This document shows positions 1-6,047 of a DNA stretch of 8,420 bases, piece by piece; the first letter of the stretch is position 1; the number at the start of each line of letters is the position of its first letter. The translations under genes and the position numbers were made by a program. Source of the DNA: Akkermansia sp. GTDB taxonomy: Bacteria; Verrucomicrobiota; Verrucomicrobiia; Verrucomicrobiales; Akkermansiaceae. The notes under the pieces were generated by a model, which was not told the DNA's origin, searched no databases, and saw nothing but the letters and a program-made list of their open reading frames with translations. The stretch is taken from assembly GCA_017628435.1 (NCBI GenBank), contig JAGBZE010000152.1, positions 1 through 8,420 of the forward strand. Direction: 5' to 3'.

Positions 1-303
1 ACGGCACGCGTCACGACCTTTTCCTTCCCTCTCTTTATCCTCTCCGGCGCCCCGCCTGGCAGGTTGTTAGCCAGTGAGCTTGCTTTTCAGCTGCTCCCGG
101 CGCCTCGGAAAGTCATACTTGGAAAATTGCCTTGCCCGGCCGTAGTGAGCACCCTCGCGCTTCCTCTTTCGGGCTGCCCTGTAGCAGGGCGTGGGCGAAG
201 TTTATCACAACCACCGTTTCACGTCAAGCGTATTTTTGAGATTTTTTATGCATTATTTTTCATTTTTTTGATAAGCAGTCATTTTATAAACGAGTTACGT
301 AGA
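1..303. other. Intergenic stretch with no convincing gene
   Basis: No credible coding sequence is seen here. On the minus strand a frame free of stops lies between a TAA near 204 and a TAA at 67-69. It would encode about 44 residues ending in a very basic tail (…YDFPRRREQLKSKLTG), but it has no ATG, GTG or TTG start. A plus-strand frame that stays open across the region runs antisense into copy A and has no family signature. I looked for the conserved cores of RNase P RNA, tmRNA and SRP RNA and for a tRNA T-loop and found none. The part from about 230 to 303 is AT-rich spacer. A leftward promoter at 199-227 suggests that something is transcribed out of the left edge. Confidence 0.5.
199..227 (-). 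promoter_or_regulatory. Predicted sigma-70-type promoter, leftward
   Basis: On the minus strand the sequence reads TTGACG (222-227), a 17-bp spacer, then TAAACT (199-204). The start point would be near 192. The predicted transcript begins almost directly with a perfect hairpin, GCCCTG-loop-CAGGGC at 176-190. The promoter points away from copy A and towards the window edge, so its target is the short basic frame at 67-200, an RNA, or a gene beyond the window. The architecture matches the other TTGAC promoters in the window. Confidence 0.5.
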
Positions 304-304
304 C

Positions 305-333
305 AAAAAAACTCCAGCAACTATCTGCTGGAG
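305..333 (-). terminator. Rho-independent terminator of copy A
   Basis: A perfect 8-bp stem, CTCCAGCA (312-319) with TGCTGGAG (326-333) and a 6-nt loop, lies 28 bp beyond the stop codon of copy A. In the minus-strand reading direction it is followed by seven T residues (the A-run at 305-311), the classic intrinsic terminator layout. On the plus strand it is followed by CTTTTTG, so it could also stop rightward transcription. Confidence 0.85.
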
Positions 334-360
334 CTTTTTGTTACTTTCGGGAGACTTAAC

Positions 361-1665
361 TCAGGGAACAGCCACCCAGATGGGAGAATCCGGGTCAAAC
401 GACGCCCATTCCAAATCATTAGTCGACATATGCTTACCAATGAGAGTTCTTATTTCCTGCTTGGTAGGAGCAGAGAAATTGGTACGGAAGAGATAAAATT
501 TCTTACCAGCAGACAACTTACTATTCTTCACAACAGGATTATCGGAAAGATTCTCCCACAAGAGGATGTAGCCAAAGCTACCACCACTTTCAGCAATGGC
601 GATATCAATGGGATAAGTAGCGCCTTCCTTCACCTTGATTACCGAACCTGCAGTGAAGCCACCAATTTCGCTTTCTTTACTCCATGTCGGAATATCTGAG
701 GGCGACGGGATGAAGTCATATCCCTTATGACGGGGATCCTTACCAGCCTTGATATTCGCGCGGAAGGCAGGACGCTGCTTTCCATCAGGCCACCACGCTG
801 CCGAGCCTTCATCACCTTTAGAAAAGAGAGAAGGCCAGGCATACCCCGTTTCCAGAGCCATTTTACCATTAAATCGCACAGCAATAAAGTCGTCACCAAT
901 ACCAACAAAACGAATCGTTGCATCTACCGGAGATTTGACTTTACCGCGATACACTACCATCCACCCACTAGGTTTCACCTCCTTGGCGCAGCCAAACGCC
1001 TCCGGGGCAAGTGTGTTCTTAGCAACAGGAACAACGAAATTGGATGCGTAAAGTTTTGATTTTGGAGAATAGAAACGGGAAAGGAGCTTTGTGTCCCAGC
1101 TTCTCAGGAACGTCGACACTATGCTGTACATTTCATTCTTATCCACACTTCCTTTGGGAGCAACCTTAGACGGCGCTTTCGATCTTGTCTGTTTAAGGTC
1201 ATAGAACGTACCTTCCAATGCCGAACCGGAGGACTGGCTGGAACCCATACCGGATCCCCCCTCTCCAAGTTCTCCCAGGCCAGTATCCATACCCATACCG
1301 ATGTCAATGGAAAGGCCATCGTCAGCAGAATCGTCCATCTCGAAATCAATCTGAGCCATGGCCACAGGAGCAGCACCCGTAGACACAATCACAGAGGGAG
1401 CCACCGTGTTGGACGGAGTGGCAGCCTTGGACTGGAGCTGGGGCGTAGTAGGTACGGGACGCGGCGCAGCATTCTCTGCCGGGGGCACATATGCAAGGAA
1501 CTCAGCAGGCTGCTCCGTGGCAAAGTAGATGACCGTGAAGGTCAGGGTCAGGCCGAATGCCAGAGAAAGAGCCGTAGCGGCGCCGAAAGAGGAGAGCATG
1601 CCACGCATTTTGGCGCGCTTGTACTCCCTCTCGGCCTCTTCACTCATTTGAATATGTAATGCCAT
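361..1665 (-). CDS. Membrane-anchored PA14-like protein, copy A
   Basis: Encodes 434 residues. Visible layout: a charged cytoplasmic tail (about 1-24), one hydrophobic membrane segment (about 27-49) preceded by K/R residues, a Pro/Ala/Thr-rich stretch (60-100), an Asp/Gly-rich stretch with IDFEMDDS and DDGLSIDIG (about 106-140), an LEGTFYDLKQT motif (150-160), then a C-terminal domain. That domain resembles PA14: strand-like IRFVGIGDDF…VRFNGK (251-268, paired Asp at 258-259) and YPIDIAI…GYILLW (351-370). PA14 domains usually bind carbohydrate or other ligands; that this one does is inference. No cleavable signal peptide or catalytic motif is seen. The start at 1665 is chosen because an upstream in-frame ATG at 1707 is cut off by a TGA in the matching position of copy B. 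No Shine-Dalgarno sequence. The function is unknown; an extracytoplasmic binding or surface role is the best guess. Confidence 0.85.
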   Translation of the reverse strand: MALHIQMSEEAEREYKRAKMRGMLSSFGAATALSLAFGLTLTFTVIYFATEQPAEFLAYVPPAENAAPRPVPTTPQLQSKAATPSNTVAPSVIVSTGAAPVAMAQIDFEMDDSADDGLSIDIGMGMDTGLGELGEGGSGMGSSQSSGSALEGTFYDLKQTRSKAPSKVAPKGSVDKNEMYSIVSTFLRSWDTKLLSRFYSPKSKLYASNFVVPVAKNTLAPEAFGCAKEVKPSGWMVVYRGKVKSPVDATIRFVGIGDDFIAVRFNGKMALETGYAWPSLFSKGDEGSAAWWPDGKQRPAFRANIKAGKDPRHKGYDFIPSPSDIPTWSKESEIGGFTAGSVIKVKEGATYPIDIAIAESGGSFGYILLWENLSDNPVVKNSKLSAGKKFYLFRTNFSAPTKQEIRTLIGKHMSTNDLEWASFDPDSPIWVAVP

Positions 1666-1763
1666 AAGTAGAAATTCCGGGTTATTTCGCTGAGGATGTT
1701 TTAACACATGCCCCGGGTGAACGCGAGCACAAAGCCCGTCCGGAATGTTACAATTATGTTACA
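1666..1763 (-). promoter_or_regulatory. Conserved upstream region of copy A
   Basis: This 98-bp block aligns without gaps to 3214-3311 upstream of copy B, with 12 mismatches by my count. It contains a direct repeat GTTACA-5 bp-GTTACA (1747-1763, plus-strand reading; 11-bp period, one helical turn) and an imperfect palindrome, ATGTGTTAAAACAT on the minus strand (1696-1709). Both are identical in the two copies, while most differences lie between and around them. I found no good TTGACA-type promoter in the block; TTGTGC is conserved in both copies but has no clear -10 partner. The repeat looks like a paired binding site for a regulator and the palindrome like a second operator or part of the promoter; this is inference. 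Confidence 0.6.
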
Positions 1764-1825
1764 TTTTCCTTCCATTCTATCAGTTTCTTCCTCAAAATAC
1801 CGTTTTTTCGGTTCAAGAACACCAA

Positions 1826-1860
1826 ACACCCCCGGCCAATTGATACTCAGCCGGGGGTGT
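1826..1860 (-). terminator. Terminator-like hairpin after copy B
   Basis: A perfect 11-bp GC-rich stem pairs 1826-1836 (ACACCCCCGGC) with 1850-1860 (GCCGGGGGTGT) around a 13-nt loop, 27 bp past the stop of copy B. In the minus-strand direction it is followed by TTTGGTGTTCTT, an interrupted T-tract. The stem is very strong, so it probably ends transcription of copy B before copy A begins, though less cleanly than the copy A terminator. Confidence 0.7.
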
Positions 1861-1887
1861 CTGATTAAATGATGTCTCTCTGCTGCA

Positions 1888-3213
1888 TCAGGGAACAGCC
1901 ACCCAGATGGGAGAATCCTGGTCGAATTCGCCCCAGTCCATTACAGGCTTACCGTCCTTCTTCTCAGCAGCATCACCAAGCATGCCGAAGAGCTCATCCT
2001 TCGAAGGCAGGGAGAAATTCGTACGGAAAAGATATGCCTTCTTGCCGGCCGCCAGCTTACCATTCTTGATAACAGGGTTACCAGTCATATCCTCCCACAT
2101 GAGAACATAGCCCATGAAACCGGCGTCGTCCATCACGGAAACTTCAATCGGATAGACAGTACCTTCCTTCACGGGAATCGGGATACCTGCAGCAAGGCCA
2201 CCCTGATGCTGCTTCTCGTCATTCCACATGTTAAACCCGGGATACTTAATAAATTCGTACCCCTTGTGGTCACGATCTTCACCATCCTTAACGCGCTTTC
2301 TGTACGCCACACCATCGCCGCCGGAAACACGCACGGCATTGATGTCATCCTTCTTCCATCTGCCGGGCAGTCGGTAGCCGGCCTCCAGAACCACCCTACC
2401 ACCAAAGCGCACACCGATAAAGTTGTCCGCGGTGCCGATAAAGCGAATCTTGCCTGTCACAGGAGACTTAACCTTACCGCGATAGACGGCAACCCATGCA
2501 TTGGGCTTCACCTTATCTGCACACTGGAATGCTCTGGGAGCCAGAACAGAACGAGCTCGGGGCACATAGAAAGTGGAAGCATACAGCTTGGTCGGAGCCT
2601 TGTAGAAACGGTTCAGGGCGTTAGCACTCCACGACTTATAGAAAGCGCTGACAGTGGCATACAGCTCCTCTTCAAACAACCTACCTTGTTTACTGGGGTC
2701 AATCTTACCAATCTTGGTGGGGGAGCCGCTCTTGGTCTGCTTGAGGTCGTAGAATGAACCTTCCAGAGCAGAACCAGCAGGCTGGCTGGAGCCCATACCG
2801 CCACCTTCCTCGCCCAGCTCACCCAAGCCGGCATCCATACCGATACCGATGTCTATGGAAAGGCCATCATCGGTGGAATCATCCATCTCGAAGTCAATCT
2901 GAGCCATGGCCACAGGAGCAGCACCCGTAGACACAATCACAGAGGGAGCCACCGTGTTGGACGGCGTGGCAGCCTTGGACTGGAGCTTGGGCGTGGTGGG
3001 CACGGGACGCGGAGCAGCATTCTCTGCCGGGGGCACATATGCAAGGAACTCAGCAGGCTGCTCCGTGGCAAAGTAGATGACCGTGAAAGTCAGGGTCAGG
3101 CCGAATGCCAGAGAAAGAGCCGTAGCGGCACCGAAGGAAGAGAGCATGCCACGCATTTTGGCGCGCTTGTACTCTCTCTCGGCCTCTTCACTCATTTGGA
3201 TGTGTAATGCCAT
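1888..3213 (-). CDS. Membrane-anchored PA14-like protein, copy B
   Basis: Encodes 441 residues, a tandem paralogue of the downstream copy A. Residues 1-75 are identical in the two proteins, and up to residue 113 there is a single difference (K76 here, Q in A). Domain order is the same: tail, membrane segment (27-49), Pro-rich stretch, DDGLSIDIG linker, LEGSFYDLKQT motif (150-160), then a PA14-like domain with KIRFIGTADNF…VRFGGR (255-273) and YPIEVSV…GYVLMW (354-373). The second Asp of the DD pair is Asn here (D263-N264). The segment around 161-190 differs in sequence and length. Both copies end in DSPIWVAVP. The start is fixed by the length match to copy A and by an in-frame TGA 8 codons upstream. 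The gene has its own conserved upstream block and terminator, so it is probably a single-gene unit. Function unknown. Confidence 0.87.
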   Translation of the reverse strand: MALHIQMSEEAEREYKRAKMRGMLSSFGAATALSLAFGLTLTFTVIYFATEQPAEFLAYVPPAENAAPRPVPTTPKLQSKAATPSNTVAPSVIVSTGAAPVAMAQIDFEMDDSTDDGLSIDIGIGMDAGLGELGEEGGGMGSSQPAGSALEGSFYDLKQTKSGSPTKIGKIDPSKQGRLFEEELYATVSAFYKSWSANALNRFYKAPTKLYASTFYVPRARSVLAPRAFQCADKVKPNAWVAVYRGKVKSPVTGKIRFIGTADNFIGVRFGGRVVLEAGYRLPGRWKKDDINAVRVSGGDGVAYRKRVKDGEDRDHKGYEFIKYPGFNMWNDEKQHQGGLAAGIPIPVKEGTVYPIEVSVMDDAGFMGYVLMWEDMTGNPVIKNGKLAAGKKAYLFRTNFSLPSKDELFGMLGDAAEKKDGKPVMDWGEFDQDSPIWVAVP

Positions 3214-3311
3214 AAGTAGAAATTCCGGGTTATTTCACTGGGAATGTTTTAACACATACCCCCGGTGGATGCGAGCACAATGTCCGCCCGAAACGTTACA
3301 ATTATGTTACA
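3214..3311 (-). promoter_or_regulatory. Conserved upstream region of copy B
   Basis: Counterpart of the block upstream of copy A, with the same distances to the start codon. The direct repeat GTTACA-5 bp-GTTACA is at 3295-3311 (plus-strand reading), 82 bp from the ATG exactly as in copy A, and the ATGTGTTAAAACAT element is at 3244-3257. Sequence further upstream is unrelated between copies, so the duplicated regulatory segment seems to end right at the direct repeat. Here the repeat directly abuts the 3' end of the lipoprotein gene. Confidence 0.6.
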
Positions 3312-3329
3312 AGGCGGCGAAAGCGCCTT
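3311..3329 (-). terminator. Possible terminator hairpin of the ribH-to-lipoprotein gene string
   Basis: AAGGCG (3311-3316) pairs with CGCCTT (3324-3329) around a 7-nt loop, overlapping the last bases of the lipoprotein stop codon. No T-run follows in the minus-strand direction (GTAACATAATTG comes next), so it is not a standard intrinsic terminator. It may be a weak terminator or an mRNA 3'-end stabiliser. Confidence 0.35.
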
Positions 3330-3715
3330 TATTCCTCGCAATAGGCGAGATCATCGTTGGCATGCAGATTTTCCTGAGGTTTCTCCGGCACATAGGCCAC
3401 CGGGGCATAATCCACACCGGGATAAAGGTACACCACCACATTACCACCCATGGCAGCGGCGCGGCGACGCACCATCTGCAGGCAATATTCATTACCCAGA
3501 TCGCCGGCGGAGGCGGCACCCAGAATAAAGCGGCCGACAATGCGGGTGCCGGGTTCATCCGGCAGCATGGGGCGGAATTCCACCTCATGCGGTTCCACCA
3601 CCGGCCGGAGCCCATCCGTCATTTCCCAGACCACGGGGCACCAGCGGCACTGCTGGCAGGAATCCAGCGCCAGCGCAACCAGCGCGGCGAATCCAATCTT
3701 CAACAAACGAGCCAT
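3329..3715 (-). CDS. Small putative lipoprotein
   Basis: Encodes 128 residues. The N-terminus has the form of a lipoprotein signal: basic start (MARLLK), hydrophobic core (7-17), then LDSC with Cys20 as the likely lipidated residue. Asp at -2 is unusual for a lipobox. Gln at +2 would fit outer-membrane sorting under the classic rule. The mature part begins C-QQ-C-RW-C, a cluster of three Cys (20, 23, 26), with further Cys at 78 and 126. The segment MVRRRAAAMGGNVVVYLYP (81-99) resembles the alternating helix-strand core of small RcsF/YbjQ/DUF4156-type envelope proteins; this is a weak visual resemblance only. The start is firm: the ATG overlaps the upstream stop (TAATG), and an AGGAG ribosome binding site lies 5 nt before it. 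The two genes are therefore probably translationally coupled. Confidence 0.75.
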   Translation of the reverse strand: MARLLKIGFAALVALALDSCQQCRWCPVVWEMTDGLRPVVEPHEVEFRPMLPDEPGTRIVGRFILGAASAGDLGNEYCLQMVRRRAAAMGGNVVVYLYPGVDYAPVAYVPEKPQENLHANDDLAYCEE

Positions 3716-4002
3716 TAATACTCCTGGGCAGGAACAAACTTGCAGCAGAACACATCCTCACCGCCAACATGCAGGTGAATATCGATGCAACCCGGACGGT
3801 GATGCACGGTGTAGGCATCATGATTCTCCGGCGGACGCGGAGAAAAGCGGCCAATGCGGTCCGGAGACAGCACGGCATTGCGCAACACGCTGACCAGCTG
3901 CCGGGTACTCATTTCCAGCATGCGGTCATAATCCGTCGTCGGGAGGGTCAGTAATGGTACGTTCTTGGAACTCACGCGCGAACTATACACGCCAGCCGAC
4001 AT
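3715..4002 (-). CDS. Small His/Cys-rich hypothetical protein, start uncertain
   Basis: Not recognised. From the ATG at 4002 the product has 95 residues. Its C-terminal half (about 61-87) is rich in possible metal ligands: H61, H67, H68, C72, H76, H78, C86, C87, in a pattern …HHRPGCIDIHLHV…FCCKF. The start is unresolved. The frame stays open upstream to an ATG at 4185 inside rlmN, and the intervening part would include a hydrophobic stretch (KKLASLVLFLSFCVC) with no normal start codon in front of it. A strong promoter at 3982-4010 overlaps the ATG at 4002 and would start transcription at a GTG at 3975; ATGs at 3921 and 3912 are further options. None has a Shine-Dalgarno sequence. The gene is coupled to the lipoprotein gene that follows. 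A full-length start at 4185 would overlap rlmN by 71 bp, which I consider less likely. Confidence 0.6.
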   Translation of the reverse strand: MSAGVYSSRVSSKNVPLLTLPTTDYDRMLEMSTRQLVSVLRNAVLSPDRIGRFSPRPPENHDAYTVHHRPGCIDIHLHVGGEDVFCCKFVPAQEY

Positions 4003-4010
4003 TTCGTCAA
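3982..4010 (-). promoter_or_regulatory. Strong predicted promoter inside the gene string
   Basis: The minus strand reads TTGACG (4005-4010), a 17-bp spacer, TATAGT (3982-3987). This is the best -10 box in the window. The predicted start point is near 3975. It would drive the small His/Cys-rich gene and the lipoprotein independently of the ribH-rlmN operon. Confidence 0.7.
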
Positions 4011-4083
4011 GGGATTTTGAAATGCAGACGCAGAATGAAAGAAAAAGTACCAGGCTCGCCAGTTTTTTCTCCCGGGGAATCAG

Positions 4084-4099
4084 CGGGACTAAAGTCCCG
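4084..4099. repeat. Perfect intergenic palindrome after rlmN
   Basis: CGGGACTAAAGTCCCG is a perfect inverted repeat (6-bp arms with a 4-nt loop, or 7-bp arms with 2 nt) 16-31 bp beyond the rlmN stop. There is no T-run on either side, so it is not a standard terminator. It may stabilise the 3' end of the rlmN mRNA, attenuate read-through, or be a member of a dispersed short palindromic repeat family. Confidence 0.6.
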
Positions 4100-4114
4100 T
4101 ACTCCGATAAGGTA

Positions 4115-5185
4115 TCACCTCTCTTCTTCCCCTTGCTGGGTGGTACGGCGGAGGCGGAGCTGGCCACAGGCGGCGTTGATGTCATGCCCCTTTTCGTAGC
4201 GCATGGTCACGGGAATCTTCTCGGCCATGAGGGCGCGGCAGAAAGCCTTGCAATCCGCCTCGCTGGGGCGCACCCAGGGCAGTCCCTCCACTGTGTTGTA
4301 GGGAATGAGATTCACCTTGGCATTCAGGTCGCGGGCAATGCGGGCCAGCTTGCGGGCTTCGGGCAGCATGGCATTCACATCCTGAATCAGAATGTACTCC
4401 AAGGTAATCATGTGTTTGCCGGTGCGGTTCCATTCCTTCAGCGCAGGAATCAGCTCACCCATGGGCCACTTGCGGTTCACCGGCATCACCTGGGAGCGCA
4501 CGTCATCGCTGGCGCCGTGCAGCGAGACCGCCAGACGCAGCGGCTTGCCGAAAGCAGCCAGGCGGCGCAGCCCGGGCACATTGCCGGAGGTGGAAATGGT
4601 GATGTGGCGCGCGCCGATGTTGAGCCCGTGCGGGTCCAGAATCATGGTGAGGGCCGCCAGCAGGTTATCCATATTAGCCAGGGGCTCACCCATGCCCATG
4701 AATACCAGATTATCCACGCGCTCGCCGGCAATTTCCTCTGCCGCCAGAATCTGGCCCAGAATCTCAGAGGCGGTCAGGTTGCGGGTGAAACCCAGCAGCC
4801 CGCTGGCACAGAACCGGCAGCCGAAAGCGCACCCCACCTGAGAGGAAACACACAGCGTGATGCGCGAGCTATGCGCACCGCCCTGCCCCACCGCCGCCGG
4901 AATAATGACGGATTCCACCAGGTGGCCATCCTGCATGCGGGAAAGGAACTTGCGGGTAGTGCCGGTGGTGCTCTCATTCACCTCCACCACCTGCAGCGGG
5001 CGCAGGCAGAAACGCCCGGCCAGCTCGGCACGCAGCGCGGGGGGCAGATTGCTCATCTGCTCAAAGGAGGTGGCACGGTGCTTCCAGATCCACTCCTGCA
5101 GCTGGGTGGCGCGGAACGCCTTATGCCCCATGGAGCCCAACAGCTCCACCAGGCCCTCGCGCGTGTATTCGAGCAGACAATCCAT
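4115..5185 (-). CDS. rlmN: Dual-specificity 23S rRNA/tRNA adenine-C2 methyltransferase RlmN
   Basis: RlmN is a cytoplasmic radical-SAM enzyme that methylates C2 of A2503 in 23S rRNA and of A37 in certain tRNAs. The 356-residue length is normal. The 4Fe-4S cluster motif CAFGCRFC is at 119-126 (Cys 119, 123, 126). Cys112 in LCVSSQVGC and Cys340 in NAACGQL correspond by motif to the two methyl-transfer cysteines (118 and 355 in E. coli). GMGEPL (164-169) is the SAM-binding signature, and TSGNVPG and SLHGA (221-225) are also typical. The N-terminal part contains FRATQLQEWIWK, the accessory-domain motif. The gene starts 7 bp after ftsY ends, so it is almost surely co-transcribed with it. No ribosome binding site is obvious. 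Confidence 0.97.
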   Translation of the reverse strand: MDCLLEYTREGLVELLGSMGHKAFRATQLQEWIWKHRATSFEQMSNLPPALRAELAGRFCLRPLQVVEVNESTTGTTRKFLSRMQDGHLVESVIIPAAVGQGGAHSSRITLCVSSQVGCAFGCRFCASGLLGFTRNLTASEILGQILAAEEIAGERVDNLVFMGMGEPLANMDNLLAALTMILDPHGLNIGARHITISTSGNVPGLRRLAAFGKPLRLAVSLHGASDDVRSQVMPVNRKWPMGELIPALKEWNRTGKHMITLEYILIQDVNAMLPEARKLARIARDLNAKVNLIPYNTVEGLPWVRPSEADCKAFCRALMAEKIPVTMRYEKGHDINAACGQLRLRRTTQQGEEER

Positions 5186-5192
5186 AGCGCGC

Positions 5193-6041
5193 TTACAGCA
5201 GGGTATCCACGTACTCGTTCACCTTGAAGGGAATAAGGTCATCCTTACCCTCACCCACACCCAGGAACACGGGAGAAATCTGCAGTTCATCCTGAATAGC
5301 CACAGCTACACCGCCCTTGCCGGAGCCGTCCATCTTGGTGACCACCACTGCGGTGAGCGGCGTAGCCTTGTGGAACTCGCGAGCCTGCATGAGCGCGTTG
5401 CCGCCCGTGGTGGCATCCACCACCAGGTAACAGGCCTGCGGGGCATCGGCATCCTGCTTGGCAATAGAGCGGCGAATCTTGGAAAGCTCCTCCATCAGGT
5501 TATGGCGCGTGTGCAGGCGGCCTGCCGTATCGCAGATAAGGTACTGCACGCCCTCATTGATGGCGCGTGTGTGTGCCTCGTAGCACACGGAGGCGGGGTC
5601 CTGGTTCTCGCGGCCCTTGTACAGCGGCACATTCAGGCGTGTGGCCCAGCTCTCCAGCTGCTCCACAGCCGCCGCGCGGAACGTATCGGCCGCAGCCAGC
5701 AGCACCTTGTGCCCCTGCTTCTGCAGCAGGTGAGCCAGCTTGGCGCTGGTGGTGGTCTTGCCGGCACCATTCACACCCACCATCATGATAACCACCGGCC
5801 TGCCCGCAACCGGTGCAGGCAACTGGGGCAGAGTGGCCGGGAACGCAGCGCGCAGCTGGGCCTTGATATAGTCCACAATATCGCAGGCATCCTGCGAGTT
5901 CTGCTCCTGCAGGTCCTCGATAAGCGGAATCACGCGTTTGGCGCCGATATCCGACGAAATGAGGTCTGCCTCCAGCTCATCCCAATCAATCTCAGGTTCG
6001 CCGAGGAACTTATCTATCAGGCGGGTAAAGAAATGGGCCAT
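5193..6041 (-). CDS. ftsY: Signal recognition particle receptor FtsY (short form)
   Basis: FtsY is the GTPase that docks SRP-bound ribosomes to the membrane translocon. At 282 residues it consists only of the N and G domains and lacks the acidic A domain of E. coli FtsY. An amphipathic start (MAHFFTRLIDKFLG) probably supplies membrane contact. Motifs: P-loop GVNGAGKTT (89-97), DTFRAAA (119-125), DTAGR (171-175), TKMDG (235-239) and GVGEGKDDLIPF (261-272). Two family positions look altered: TTGGNA (211-216) where TTGQNA is common, and GSGKGG (239-244) where GTAKGG is common. Both may be lineage traits. The gene lies 6 bp after nusB and 7 bp before rlmN. Confidence 0.97.
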   Translation of the reverse strand: MAHFFTRLIDKFLGEPEIDWDELEADLISSDIGAKRVIPLIEDLQEQNSQDACDIVDYIKAQLRAAFPATLPQLPAPVAGRPVVIMMVGVNGAGKTTTSAKLAHLLQKQGHKVLLAAADTFRAAAVEQLESWATRLNVPLYKGRENQDPASVCYEAHTRAINEGVQYLICDTAGRLHTRHNLMEELSKIRRSIAKQDADAPQACYLVVDATTGGNALMQAREFHKATPLTAVVVTKMDGSGKGGVAVAIQDELQISPVFLGVGEGKDDLIPFKVNEYVDTLL

Positions 6042-6047
6042 GGGTGT

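Larger units (their letters stand above)
361..3311 (-). repeat. Tandem gene duplication (period about 1548 bp)
   Basis: Two units, 361-1763 and 1888-3311, each comprise a 98-bp upstream block plus a coding sequence. Identity is about 88% in the upstream block. It is about 96% in the first 55 codons, where I count 7 differences in 165 bp, all silent. Beyond codon 160 it falls sharply, apart from short conserved islands and the last nine codons. The terminators of the two units are unrelated in sequence. No transposase, integrase or flanking direct repeats were seen, so recombination-based tandem duplication followed by uneven divergence, or gene conversion of the 5' part, fits best. Confidence 0.8.

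Noticed and set aside
1..195. Possible RNase P RNA, tmRNA or SRP RNA because of GC-rich hairpins
   Set aside because: None of the conserved core sequences of these RNAs could be found on either strand.
64..699. Plus-strand open frame of 211 codons
   Set aside because: Half of it is antisense to copy A, which is supported by a conserved paralogue; the product is low in recognisable structure and starts with TTG.
1666..1707. Extended N-terminus of copy A from the ATG at 1707
   Set aside because: The matching frame of copy B has TGA where copy A has CGA, so the extension is not conserved, and it covers the conserved regulatory block.
1799..1812. ACCG-TTTTTT-CGGT mini-hairpin upstream of copy A
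   Set aside because: The stem is only 4 bp and it is not present upstream of copy B; probably chance.
361..3213. Copies A and B as TonB-like energy transducers because of the N-terminal anchor and Pro-rich linker
   Set aside because: The C-terminal domain resembles PA14 rather than the TonB C-terminal domain, and no exbB or exbD gene is nearby.
3965..5227. Long plus-strand frame of 420 codons
   Set aside because: It is antisense to rlmN, a certain gene; His/Gln/Gly-rich composition is typical of the complement of a GC-rich coding strand.
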